Shown: positions 36,433 to 47,554 of the stretch, one piece after another
How positions within the stretch are numbered: position 1 is the stretch's first letter
Layout of the letters: each line of letters starts with the position of its first letter
Assembly (NCBI RefSeq): GCF_000003815.2
Contig: NC_049979.1
Coordinates: 8,164,217-8,228,216 of the forward strand
Direction: 5' to 3'
DNA length: 64,000 bases
DNA from: Branchiostoma floridae
Taxonomy: Eukaryota > Chordata > Leptocardii > Amphioxiformes > Branchiostomatidae
Translations under genes and position numbers: made by a program
Notes under the pieces: model-generated
The model's input: the letters and a program-made list of their open reading frames with translations, nothing else
Database searches by the model: none
What the model was told of the DNA's origin: nothing

Positions 36433-39318
36433 CTGCGTAAGGAGAAAAGCGATAGTTTTTGTATTTTTCATAGGAAACTGATTATCAAAGATTCATTTGG
36501 AGGTACTGAGAATCACATAACGTTTATACCATCACGGACAACTGTCTTGTATCTAGTGGTGCGTACCTAAAGCCCGGACTTGGACTTGGACCTAAAAATG
36601 TTTAGGTCCAAGTCCAAAAAAACCTAAATGCCCGGACCTAAGTCCGGACTTGCAAAAGTTATCTGTCACTTCTATTCCCTTTTCTTGTTCTAAACCATCT
36701 AAAACCTTCCATAGACAGTGAAATTTGCACTGGAAAAAGACAAAAAAACATTTCGTGTTTACACTGGCTGTATATAATGCATGTATTTTTCACATTGCAT
36801 TTCAGTTCATGCTAACATGCAATTTTATATGCACCATCCCCCCTCCCCCTCAAAAAAGAAAACTTTCTAGTGCACATAATACGCAATGATGGGTTCAGGT
36901 CCGGACTTATAAGTCCGGACCTGAACCTGAACTGCTGGACTTGAATCCGGACCTGAACCTGAATATGAGTCTAGGTACGCACCACTACTTGTATCTAAGA
37001 TGTGCTATTTCAGACAACACATACCTGTGGAGAATGGCATGAAGGACTCTGGGACCTGGACCCTCCCGTTGTCGTCCAGGAACCTGCCGGGGTCGAACGT
37101 GTCCGGCTGGGACCAGTAGGCAGGGTCCATGTGGACGGACCACAGGTTAACCCACACCTGGGTGTGTGCAGGGATGTCGTACCCCTGTAGGCTGGTCGGG
37201 GACGAGGTGCAGTGGGGCACGGACAGGGGAACCGTGTTGCGGATTCGCTGACTCTCCAGGTCCAGGATGGTCGCTTCTGTGTAGGGCAACTCCTCACGTC
37301 TGGAGTACGGCGGGATTTCATCACTTCCTACCACGGCATCCAGCTCCTCCTGGACATTCCGCAGCCAGGCAGGGTTGAGCGCGAGGTAGAGCAGTGCCCA
37401 AGAGAGAGTCGTCGCAGACGTTTCTGTACCGGCGGCGAGGAAATCTGCTATGGTGTTCTTAATGTTGTCTTCTTTCAAAAGGGCTTTGCTTCCTTTGCAT
37501 TGGTATACTTCCAGTAGGCACATGTCAATTACGTCACGGGTCTCGGAAGGGTCGAAGGTCTTCTTGTGGTCCTCGATTATCTTTTGCAACCACTGTTTCG
37601 AAAGGGAATTCACTTCTTTCCACTTTTTTGTCAACCCACGAAGGCCAGGGACGTATCTTAAGGTTGGATAAAAGTTGAGAATCTGGGCCTGAAGAAACAG
37701 CTTGAAAATAATATCAATCCGCTTTAATTGTTCCTGATAATCGGGATCATCTGACTCAAACCGTGTTCCAAGTGCGATGGCATTGATGACATTGCCGGTG
37801 GCCATTCGAAGGAAGCAGGTGGCATCAAAAAGCTCTCCCTCCATTTGCTTAAACGAAAAAAAATGCCCTGTCATGGTGCATTCTTTTAATTTAATTTCTT
37901 TAAGTACTTATCCCCATTTATCAGCGTAAGTTCCTTTCAAAATGGTGCGATAATGTGTACACTAGTGATCAGCTGGTTCCCATGTAAAATTTATCCAACG
38001 TTACCTCATTCAGATATGGCCTTACCTTAAATGACTGACAAAGTCGACGGCATTCCTGCTGAATGCTGGGCTCCAGTGTTTTTTTGCCGACACCGAAGTA
38101 ACGAAGACTGGAGAGACCGAATCGTCGGATGCTTTGGCAGTCATCACCATCCTTTCGCATGATGATTCCTGGAGAAATGCACCCATGACTCACACAGCTG
38201 ACGTAAGATTAAAACACAGTCTATTCCTCTTGTAGAAATCGTTTTCGTTGTGTGTAAATACCATACAAGCCGCCGTACGAACAGGTTCTATCTTATTATA
38301 TTTTGTCTTATTACATGTATAGCTAGAGTTCCACGACCCCATACTTAGCCAAATGATTCATTCATCTATTTATCTATTGGTTTGGCTGTTCAGAATGCAC
38401 AGCCAGGACTGCCTAACTAGCCCATGGCTATTACAAAGGGCTAGCCCTGCTGACAAAAACAGAGACAGTACATATGGAATTGGACAGGACACTTATCAAT
38501 AACAATGTTCTAAGTCCATAATAAGATAGAAAAAAAAATTGAAAAAGAACATTCATGTATTGATTTTAACCTTTACGACTGATGCATTATGTGTGTTTCT
38601 TATTCATTCTGTAAATAAGCCTTTTATTTGCACAAACCATATTTATTGATCATTTCCACCACCCAAATGATAGAAGCCGGGAGTCTTATAAATTCACCAC
38701 AAAAGCATGTCCAGGACTCGAGATATCAACGTGGTGAGTTTCGCTGCAGTACCGTAATACTCCGTTAGGGGGCCTAAATCTAATCATTTCAAGGCCTCAT
38801 CAAGACCTGCCAAGTCTCGTGAAGAAATGTCCACACAGGAATTCTCGAGCTCATTCACAAACATACACACATGTATATAAACGCTACCGAAAACATAACC
38901 TTTTTGGCATAATGACAAGTAGCATCAAATATTTCTATTCCGTGATGAATAAGTACAGCATACCTTTCCTTGATGAAATCGCTTCCGTGAGGAACAGCGC
39001 GGGTCTGTCCGAGAAGTGCGCGCCCTTCATGACCAGGGCCTCCTTGATGGCGGCACACCCGTTCACAACCACCACGTCCTGAGGACCCATCCGCAGACTG
39101 AACACGTCTCCGTACCGGCGCCGCCACGCCGTCAGCTGCAGGTGGGGCTCCCGGATCAGAGACAGCAGGTTCCCCAGGAGCGGCAGCCCAGGGGGGCTGG
39201 GGGGAAACTTGTCGGGACGGCCGCGGTGTCCCACCCATGTCCGGAGACAGAGGAGTGACAGCATGAACGAACAGACCAAGACAAGACCTGTGGTCAGGTC
39301 GATAGACTCCATTGTCAT
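36248..39318 (-). CDS. CYP2-type cytochrome P450, copy A, four exons
   Basis: Exons 38964-39318, 38026-38168, 37025-37847 and 36248-36432 (355+143+823+185 nt) give 501 aa. An N-terminal anchor ([14 protein letters not shown]) is followed by the Pro-rich hinge [15 protein letters not shown]-helix [10 protein letters not shown]-helix ESQR and FDPGRF. The heme loop [14 protein letters not shown] is split by the last intron at the usual CYP2 position. CYP2 enzymes are ER-anchored monooxygenases acting on lipids or xenobiotics; the substrate is unknown here. The helix-C WxxxR motif reads CQSIR (Trp replaced by Cys129), so heme seating may be affected. It is paired head to head with copy B; exon 1 and the end of exon 3 are almost identical to B. 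Intron 3 holds a hAT-like element. Vertebrate CYP2 genes typically have nine exons, so several introns are absent. Confidence 0.92.
36554..36987. mobile_element. Non-autonomous hAT-like element in CYP copy A intron 3
   Basis: TAGTGGTGCGTACCTA and its reverse complement TAGGTACGCACCACTA bound 434 bp; perfect 8-bp flanks CTTGTATC (36546-36553 and 36988-36995). An 8-bp duplication and a TAGTG start fit the hAT superfamily. Subterminal regions are packed with CCGGACTTG/CCTGAACCT-type short repeats. No transposase is encoded. Confidence 0.88.
37025..37847 (-). CDS. CYP copy A exon 3 (I-helix, K-helix, start of heme loop)
   Basis: Acceptor CGTTTAAG, donor ACAG|GTATGT, phase 0 to 1. One long open exon carries [30 protein letters not shown] and [11 protein letters not shown], ending in PFSTG. 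It is 6 bp longer than the B exon owing to an extra Asp-Leu before ESQR. Confidence 0.93.
38026..38168 (-). CDS. CYP copy A exon 2 (helix C, altered WxxxR)
   Basis: Acceptor TTCTCCAG, donor AAG|GTAAGG, phase 1 to 0. It encodes [18 protein letters not shown] and then [20 protein letters not shown]. Cys129 replaces the Trp that copy B retains. Confidence 0.92.
38964..39318 (-). CDS. CYP copy A exon 1 (membrane anchor, hinge)
   Basis: Starts [11 protein letters not shown]; a second in-frame ATG is two codons on. Donor AAG|GTATGC, phase 1. Nearly identical to copy B exon 1, apart from a few residues at the end (TEAISSRK versus TETSQSQK). Confidence 0.92.
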
Positions 39319-39381
39319 ACACCGACGCTATCTTACCCTCAGCAGACTGCTAATGGTAGCCCCGGTTCAATCCTCGGAAAC

Positions 39382-39394
39382 AGGTCAAGGGTGA
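39382..39394 (+). promoter_or_regulatory. DR1-like nuclear-receptor site upstream of CYP copy A
   Basis: AGGTCA-A-GGGTGA, two half-sites one base apart, about 65 bp upstream of the copy A start codon. DR1 sites bind HNF4- or RXR-type receptors; function here is inferred from sequence alone. Confidence 0.3.
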
Positions 39395-39509
39395 AGGGTG
39401 CAGAAAAACATGACCTTCGCTCTGTTTGCATGCGGGCCGTGTGACACATATAACGTTATACGTGACCAAGGACATGGTGTCATTACCACATAACATTAAC
39501 AAGCTCTGT

Positions 39510-39735
39510 TAACGCTAGTTCACCTTTATCCGCAGGGTAACCTATATCCGTTGTTCTTTAAAAACAAGGTAACGTTATTTAGGGATAACAAGTCGACTGG
39601 TGGTTTTAAACTGCATTATTTTGAAAGTATAATTGCAATTTGAAAGCACCATCCGTCGACTGGATACCACTAAATACTCTGATTTTACAAACAACGGATA
39701 TAGGTTACCCCGCGGATAAAGGTGAACTAGCGTTA
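39510..39735. mobile_element. Palindromic MITE in the CYP head-to-head intergenic region
   Basis: About 46-bp arms: TAACGCTAGTTCACCTTTAT... and its near-perfect complement ending ATAAAGGTGAACTAGCGTTA. A TA target is possible but not proven. It sits between the two divergent P450 starts. Confidence 0.75.
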
Positions 39736-39846
39736 CATGTATTCAAACTGCACGCCGTTCAGACATGCTGACCACTTCCCTGATTGCAAGATGAAAGAGG
39801 AAGAGCATAAGTTGACCTACTAAACTCACTCGCATTGCGCTTGCGC

Positions 39847-39860
39847 GGGTCACTGGGTCA
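39847..39860 (+). promoter_or_regulatory. DR2 nuclear-receptor site upstream of CYP copy B
   Basis: GGGTCA-CT-GGGTCA, two identical half-sites two bases apart, about 210 bp upstream of the copy B ATG, followed by a TTTATA stretch at about 39876. DR2 elements are bound by RXR heterodimers such as RAR. Confidence 0.35.
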
Positions 39861-40068
39861 CTTGGCTCAGACTTTTTTATACTTGCCACCATGGTTACAT
39901 CAAAGGTCAATTGAACCGTACCTGAACTTTGACTTGTTTTCCTCTTGGAGCTACCGTGTACCAACTTTCTTCCTGCTGCTTTGCGCTGTAACAAATGCAA
40001 TTCTGCTGCCAGAAGACTACTTCAGCTCGGTGAAGGTTAAACACGCTGCCTTTAACGTAACGTAGTGT

Positions 40069-40423
40069 ATGACAATGGAGTCTATCGACCTGACCACAGG
40101 TCTCGTCTTGGTCTGTTCGTTCCTGCTGTCGCTCCTCTGTCTCCGGACATGGGTGGGGCACCGCGGCCGTCCCGACAAGTTTCCCCCCAGCCCCCCTGGG
40201 CTGCCGCTCCTGGGGAACCTGCTGTCTCTGATCCGGGAGCCCCACCTGCAGCTGACGGCGTGGCGGCGCCGGTACGGAGACGTGTTCAGTCTGCGGATGG
40301 GTCCTCAGGACGTGGTGGTTGTGAACGGGTGTGCCGCCATCAAGGAGGCCCTGGTCATGAAGGGCGCGCACTTCTCCGACAGACCCGCGCTGTTCCTTAC
40401 GGAAACTTCTCAATCACAGAAAG
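40069..40423 (+). CDS. CYP copy B exon 1 (membrane anchor, hinge)
   Basis: ATG in GTGTATGACAATGG, the same start context as copy A; similarity stops just upstream of it. Donor AAAG|GTAACT, phase 1. Confidence 0.92.
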
Positions 40424-43400
40424 GTAACTGTTATCCTCGTCTTCACTTCTCAGTCCTCTTCCTCACGGGTACCTTTACCTTACGGCAGTGGCAACCTTCC
40501 CTAAAAGCAGTCAGTTGTTTTTCTCCTGAATGCTTACCGGTCATGAAGAGTAACTCTGGTTTGCTAAGTCCTGGCAAGGCCTTAGCAGGCCCAGAAACAG
40601 AGTGACCGGTGGGGTAGGTACAAATCGCATTATCTGCAATTCCGTATGTCCCAAAAGTTTGAAATTTGGTAAAAACTTTGCCCAGATACTACTTCTTCCA
40701 ACTATGTATAAGATATTGGAAATAGACAAATAGCATTTCCATAATTTACAAATATAAAATCTATGTCATTTTATAATAATTGGCCCAGCCAACTTCATGC
40801 CGTGGGCCTGGCGCAGTGATATTTTTACAGGATGTTGCTACAGTTATGTACTATTGGAATCGGTTACCGGGAAATAAGAATATACCTTAGACTTTTATAA
40901 ATACAAAAAAAATCTTAATTCTTATGATTTTGTGAGGGGCGACCATAACTTTATCGGCCAATACCTCAGTATTGTAAGATAACATCAATTTTCCAACAAG
41001 GGATTCAAATAGACTAACTACTTGAGCATTGTTTACACTCAATTGTAACTTTGTAAGCCGTAGCTACGAACTTTGCTGGGGATTTCAAGTTTAAAACTCC
41101 CAATTGTGCAGATTTTGGTCACCTTGCTAATCAATCAACCTGACAGCTGTTTATTTTTCAATGGATTTGTTGTTTTAACAGCTCCTCACGAAACTGATTA
41201 CCTGCAATTATCTTTAATTATGCATAGACGACAGACAATAGCATGCAGGGAGTCCATGGCATTCATTCAAGTCCTGATTGACATGTAGTCGGGCCTCAGT
41301 CAGTGAGATTTTGTAAAGAATTAACTCATTGCTAGAGTAAACCTTGTAGGAAGAAAACGTTTTAGAGTGGAAATTCTACAAGAAAGAATACTCAGGGCAT
41401 GCAGAACTTGATAAGAGCCGTCAATTGATTATAATATACTTCAGCACAGGTCATGCAATGACTCCCGTCACAAAACATTGCATAATTTCTCATGCAATAC
41501 ACATTTGCTAAAATAGACAGAAACAGCCGTCAGAATAGTGAATATTTACCGCTACAGCCCGAAACATGGAGGTTTTGAAGTAAGTCTCATAGTCTGGATA
41601 GAAGATGCATCGAGTATAGGTTACGATAGATTGCACAGAAAATACAATCTCCGGGCACATGTACGGTCTAGCTTGCTTTACACGCGTTATGCGGCATTTG
41701 TTTTTGTTTATATTGCATACACGGTAAACTGTCCATGGCATGGCATAACCAAGAGGTTATGCCAACTTACTTGGACGTGCGGGAAGGACCCGTATTTCTT
41801 TTAGAAGTATGATGGGTTCTTTACGTGTACTTTAGGTGTGGCTTCTAGTATGTCACATATGCGCCTGGCCTCGTGACAAAGGATCTTGAACAAACCTTCT
41901 ATATGACAGTTCGTGTATATGTTACCCAGCTGATCAGCAAATGCGCTAAACCAAAAAGGCTTTTCAAGACCATTTGTGGGAAACTTGTCACAACAAGCCA
42001 CAAGGCTGAGGTTCTTTGTTATTCATGCACGGCAGGCAAGATTTGTGTACAATAGCGCAGATTATCTGTTTTTGATCCGATTCTAGTGGGTTACGGGCAA
42101 AAATCGATCTAAAGTTACGTCTGAAATCAGTGAAATTGGCCTAGAAGTCAGACCCAGAGCCCACGCTGGCTGAGCTCCTCGGCTCCGGGGCCAACATGTC
42201 ACCGTGGCAATTCTCAGGCTCAGACTGTCTGCGGCAAAACTTCCAGATCACCACAAAAAGGAGTTTCTTCCAGACTAACTACGCCGGCTAGCTGTAGAGA
42301 TAATAATTTTCACTAGGGGAGTTTGGCCACATAAGGGTTTAGTGAATGAGCAAGCCTTCTAACTAGACAGTTGTTGACGGTGTAATGTATGGCAACGTGA
42401 AACAATAACAAAGCAATCAACACCAATCATTATATTTGTCTTGGCCTCAGGCGGGGGAATGTAACTCCCCGCGACCTGCAGTCATTCCTCTTTTTTTGCC
42501 AAATTATCTTTAGGAAAGCCTGTTTGAGGCTATAAACGGGAACGAGCCTGTTTAATGATTTTGGAGTTGGCCTTTCCACTTATATAAAGTTAAGTTTTGT
42601 ATGGGGTATTATTGGATTGGCACTACTTGAAAAGAATAACACCAGTTTTACAGTTGTTGTTGCTTTTTCAGACAAGTGATCTCAACCATGGAGTGGAAAA
42701 TATATTACATGTATATACAGATAATTTTTTTTCAGGAAAATCGAAACATATATGTATTGATAAGTCGGTGTTAGAAACTCTTTGTGAACTCATAGGTTCC
42801 TGGCAGGGTGTGTAATTAGAGCATATAGAAATGTAAACTAGAGGAGGAGAAGTGGGAGGGGAAACCAGACCAATTAACACCCAATTATAGCCTCTCCAGT
42901 CGCACCCTGGCTCATTTCAATGTCATTTCAATATTGTAATGAGTTTCTGGCAGGGAGGGCTTTGCCAGGACTTAACATAGGAGAGAAGAACATGTTCGTA
43001 CGACTGTTTGTGTGGGTAGTAACAGCGTTACATGTATTTACAAACAAGAATAAGTACAAACTCCCGAGGGTTGGCGGGGCATTACTAAATCCACATAGCC
43101 AGGCAGTTCCCGGGATCTAACTAACTTAGAACCCGGCCGTCTTTCCGAAGAATATGAATACATGTAGGTTATCTTTTATATGAATACATATAGATATTAA
43201 AGATGCGTTGATTTGCTGCTGTGTGTANNNNNNNNNNNNNNNNNNNNNNNNNNNNNNNNNNNNNNNNNNNNNNNNNNNNNNNNNNNNNNNNNNNNNNNNN
43301 NNNNNNNNNNNNNNNNNNNNNNNNNNNNNNNNNNNNNNNNNNNNNNNNNNNNNNNNNNNNNNNNNNNNNNNNNNNNNNNNNNNNNNNNNNNNNNNNNNNN

Positions 43401-45822
43401 NNNNNNNNNNNNNNNNNNNNNNNNNNNNNNNNNNNNNNNNNNNNNNNNNNNNNNNNNNNNNNNNNNNNNNNNNNNNNNNNNNNNNNNNNNNNNNNNNNNN
43501 NNNNNNNNNNNNNNNNNNNNNNNNNNNNNNNNNNNNNNNNNNNNNNNNNNNNNNNNNNNNNNNNNNNNNNNNNNNNNNNNNNNNNNNNNNNNNNNNNNNN
43601 NNNNNNNNNNNNNNNNNNNNNNNNNNNNNNNNNNNNNNNNNNNNNNNNNNNNNNNTTGTAGTGACAGTGTTTTTGACAATATTTTGCCTTTTTGTTGTTA
43701 TAGTTGAATAAACATGCTGTGGCACATTGACAACGTTGTGTTCCTGATCCCCTTTATTCCCATGTGCAAGGTGGGCGTCTCTGTGTTAGTTTGATTGACA
43801 GGTTAGTTAGTACACCCCCAGAAATGGGCGTTACTGTGATAGTCTGATTGACAGGTTGGTTAGTACACCCCTGGAACTATTGGGACCTTACCATGTGGAT
43901 TTAGTCCCAAAAAATCCAAGCTCCTGATTGGCTGAGGAAAGACGGCCGGGTTCTAAATTTATCTTCGCAATGTTGTGCCACAAAAAGTAAGACACACAAT
44001 CTGACCCGGCCCAGGGTATAAAGGATGTGTGTGCCAAGGCCGGTTGATGGATTCCAGATGTAATCTTTGCCCTGGCCGGAGTATCAGTTACACCCCCGCT
44101 ACTTGGGAATCCCCTTCGCATGCCTGTGTAAAAATTCCACAGATGCCTGCGGAATTCTGGGAATTCTTGTCAAACGGACGCACACTATAATGTTAGGCGG
44201 AGCCCCTGAGGCGTCCGCCAAAAAATTCTACAAAGACGACTGTGAAAGATTTCCGTCTTTTATCTGCACCACAAAATAATGCCCTTTTTGTGTGGCTTGT
44301 TGTTTTACAGGAATCATCATGAAAAAGTACGGTGCTGACTGGAAAAGTTTCCGGCGATTCGGTCTCTCCAGTCTTCGCTACTTCGGTGTCGGCAAAAAAA
44401 CACTCGAACCCAGCATTCAGCAGGAATGCCGCCGACTTTGTCAGTCATTTGAGGTAAGTCCATATCTGTAGTACCGTTGGATAATGTTTAAAAGGGAACC
44501 AGCTGATCGTAATAGCAGTGAGCCCAAATCCCAACAAGTGAAATGAAAAATACTTGACAAAAGTTTTCTGTGCTGATATCAACCAGGGATAATAACTTAC
44601 CTTACCGTGAGATAATACAAGATTCAACAGCTGACTAACAGGTACACGTTTTATTTTAGGGAATGGACGGAGAGCCTTTCGATCCTTGCCGTTTTCTCCA
44701 AATTGCCACCGGCAATGTCATCAATGCCATTGCACTTGGAAGACGGTTTGAGCCGAACGATCCCGATTATCAGGAACAATTGGAGCGGACCGATGTCGCC
44801 TTCAAGCTGTTTCTTCAGGCCCAGATTCTCAACTTTTATCCAACCCTACGATACGTCCCTGGCCTTCGTGGGATGTTAAAGAAGTGGAAAGAAGTGTATA
44901 TCCTTTCAGTACAGTGGTTTCAAAAGATAATCGATGACCACAAGACGACCTTCGACCCTTCCGTGATCCGTGACGTAACTGACGTGTGCCTGCTGGAACT
45001 TCACCAAAACAAAGGAAGCAACACCTTCCTGAAGGAGGAAAACACTTGGCACATCGTGGGAGATTTCCTTGCGGCAGGTACAGAGACGACCGCGACGACT
45101 CTCTCTTGGGCACTGCTCTACCTCGCGCTCAACCCTGCGTGGCAGCGGAAAGTCCAAGAGGAGCTGGGTATCGTGGTAGGAAGTGATGAAATCTCGCCGT
45201 ACTCCAGACGTGAGGAGTTGCCCTACACAGAAGCGACCATCCTGGAGAGTCAGCGAATCCGAACCACGGTTCCCCTGTCCGTGCCCCACTGCACCTCGTC
45301 CCCGACCAGCCTACAGGGGTACGACATCCCTGCACACACCCAGGTGTGGGTTAACCTGTGGTCCGTCCACATGGACCCTGCCTACTGGTCCCAGCCGGAC
45401 ACGTTCGACCCCGGCAGGTTCCTGGACGACAACGGGAGGGTCCAGGTCCCAGAGTCCTTCATGCCATTCTCCACAGGTATGTGTTGTCATACTGTGACAT
45501 ACGGACCTATTTAATACATTGCAGTTCTTCAACTCCATTTGTAGAATATTGCACATGAAAATTACCATAGATATAAAGCTTGTCGCTGTAACGATTATCT
45601 ACATTATTGTACTCTATCTATTTATGCACAGGACGAAGAATTTGCCTCGGCGAGCAGCTGGCCAAGATGGAACTTTTCCTGTTCCTCACGTCCCTGCTGC
45701 AGAAGTTCACCTTCAAACTGCCAGAGGGCGCGCCTGTACCAGACATGTCTGGAGAGATTGGCGTCACCCTTCTACCCAAACCCTACAAGCTGCAAGCCAT
45801 GTCGCGCAAGACTTCAATGTGA
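40069..45822 (+). CDS. CYP2-type cytochrome P450, copy B, four exons
   Basis: Exons 40069-40423, 44311-44453, 44660-45476 and 45632-45822 (355+143+817+191 nt) give 501 aa. Anchor [14 protein letters not shown], hinge [14 protein letters not shown], intact helix-C WKSFR (Trp129), I-helix [10 protein letters not shown]-helix ESQR, FDPGRF and heme loop [14 protein letters not shown] are all present, so it looks catalytically competent. Exon structure and phases match copy A exactly, so the two arose by inverted duplication. Intron 1 is much longer here (3.9 kb versus 0.8 kb) and contains an assembly gap. The gene converges with KIRREL, whose 3' end is about 0.4 kb away. Substrate unknown; likely an ER monooxygenase. 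Confidence 0.93.
43228..43655. other. Assembly gap (428 N) in CYP copy B intron 1
   Basis: A sized run of N about 0.65 kb before exon 2. Confidence 1.
43772..43877 (+). repeat. 53-bp tandem duplication in CYP copy B intron 1
   Basis: Two copies containing GATTGACAGGTT and TTAGTACACCCC, starting at 43772 and 43825. Confidence 0.85.
44311..44453 (+). CDS. CYP copy B exon 2 (helix C, WxxxR intact)
   Basis: Acceptor TGTTTTACAG, donor GAG|GTAAGT, phase 1 to 0. It encodes [18 protein letters not shown]; Trp129 and Arg133 form the WxxxR motif that contacts heme. Confidence 0.93.
44660..45476 (+). CDS. CYP copy B exon 3 (I-helix, K-helix, start of heme loop)
   Basis: Acceptor TTATTTTAG, donor ACAG|GTATGT, phase 0 to 1. 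It encodes [30 protein letters not shown] and [11 protein letters not shown]. The last 230 bp differ from copy A at only about two bases, while the first half is clearly more divergent. Confidence 0.93.
45632..45822 (+). CDS. CYP copy B exon 4 (heme Cys, C-terminus)
   Basis: Acceptor TTATGCACAG. It encodes [20 protein letters not shown] with the heme-ligand Cys and ends [14 protein letters not shown] at 45820-45822. It runs two codons longer than copy A. Confidence 0.93.
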
Positions 45823-45939
45823 TCTTGAAGAGCAGACCGATAAGAAAATAATAGACGGATGAAAATTAATCGATGTTCTCTTTATGCTCCAAAGTAAACA
45901 AGACAATGGTTCTTCGAAATCACAAGGGTTGGATAATGG

Positions 45940-46112
45940 TAATCTCCAAGCAGATCCTACAATGGCATAAGATAGTACCAAACTGGTCTAGGAGTGTAGT
46001 CAGCCAAGAGGTGTCCATTTGCCATGTAGCGAAACACACTCCTAAGCCGGCTTCACTCCACTGCCAGCTTTTGATACTATCTTATGCTACCGTAGGATCT
46101 GCTTGGAGATTA
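45940..46112. mobile_element. Foldback MITE, CTCCAAGCAGA group, interior type 3
   Basis: TAATCTCCAAGCAG and CTGCTTGGAGATTA bound 173 bp, with perfect flanking GGATAATGG (45931-45939 and 46113-46121). Inner arms contain CATAAGATAGTA. It lies between the convergent CYP-B and KIRREL ends. Confidence 0.87.
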
Positions 46113-46250
46113 GGATAATGGATCTAATCAATTTAAGTCAATTTCCCTTCTTCCTATAGTCGCCCACCCATTCATATGCTGCCAACAAGTGTACACATAT
46201 GCCTAATTACAAATACAGACATTAAGAATACAGCATTGATATTATATTGC

Positions 46251-46256
46251 TTTATT
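46251..46256 (-). promoter_or_regulatory. KIRREL: Candidate KIRREL polyadenylation signal
   Basis: AATAAA on the minus strand, about 1.9 kb past the KIRREL stop. A second AATAAA lies at 47278-47283, so alternative 3' ends are possible. The interval is AT-rich and has no other gene. Confidence 0.4.
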
Positions 46257-47554
46257 GACAACAATGCAAAGACACATACTGTGTAACACACAGAACAAGT
46301 AATGTACAGATATGGTGATTGATAAATAAAAGGCTTTCAAAGCCAGATATCAAGGAACTTTTAAATACATGTCGTCCGAAGTGTTAATAATAGAGACATC
46401 CCAAATGTGGGCCATGTTAAAATACTCCTATCGCTATACTATTCCCTACAGCCTCTCTCTCTATTTGTAAGCTTTCATGCAGAGCACCTGAATATAATAA
46501 ATTTGTAAGAATGAAGCTCAAGTCACAATACTAAAGTTGTTAGTTATTTACAAAATGCCATTTACACGAGTATAAAAGTAAATTTGCTCCTCAGGACATG
46601 GTTAGGACGCCATTTTCTGTACAAAGCTATAATTCATGTAATACTGAAAATAAGCAATATCTTAAAAAGGCAGTGTCTACAAGCCTGACACGTATTCATA
46701 AAATGTCAAATTAAGTACAATTGCCGCAGGACAACAAACTGCTGTCACAGTTCTCTTTAAACTACTCTGCTAAAACATCAGCAAACAATAGCTAAAACAT
46801 ATTTACAGACTTAAGTACTAGCTATGTCATAATTGGCAATTTGATAAACTTATTGCCCGTCTTTCTTTACATTTATGATGTTTGTGCCAGTGTTCTCTTA
46901 TGCATGGTGCACATAAAATGATGATTAGAATACTGCAGTCATCATGTATGGATTTAGCTACATATTAAAATAGCCTACCTGGATGACGTCCACTGTCTGT
47001 GTGTATTGTTTAGGATATAATATGGTCAATGTTTCTTTTGTATTTCAGTTATATAACACATGTCTCTTATAAAGTGTGAAGGAGCATGTGGTCCTGGCAT
47101 TCAGCTGCACACTAGAAACAAGGAAGTATATTGTCAAAGTTCATTCTTCATATTGTAGGGTGACAACATATCAAATCCAGCGTATATCATATACATTGTT
47201 ACATACAGTGTATATATGCTATGGGAGAAATAAAAAGCTGCCTATGTCTTGACACTGACAACAGCAGTTGAGTTCACTTTATTGCAGTCTCAGCTGAGCA
47301 CCTTCTTTCACTTTTCAGAATACATCACTTGTACATAAAAGAAAAAGTATGACTGGAAATGGATTTGACAATACTACAAACTACATATGCAGGATTTTAC
47401 AAGATGTATAGTAAATTGACATGACAGTAGTACTCACTCTGGCACAGTGTCAGGTAATGTTTATGTAATGACTGACTTACGGACAAAAATGTTGGGAAAT
47501 TAGCCTGTCATCAGTAAATGTCGCATAGTTATTGGAAAAAGTATTTTAATTCTT

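Larger units (their letters stand above)
40424..44310 (+). other. CYP copy B intron 1 (3.9 kb)
   Basis: Contains a 428-N gap and a 53-bp tandem duplication; no other exon seen. The matching intron in copy A is only 0.8 kb. Confidence 0.8.

Noticed and set aside
37005-37378. Overlapping opposite- and alternate-frame ORFs over CYP exon 3 (also 45129-45497)
   Set aside because: Shadows of the GC-rich P450 coding sequence; present in both copies only because the copies are homologous.
39350-39385. SINE fragment near CYP copy A (GGTTCAATCCT B-box-like word)
   Set aside because: No A box at the right spacing and too short to support.
43126-43725. Several 146-199-codon frames at 43.2 kb
   Set aside because: They consist almost entirely of N.
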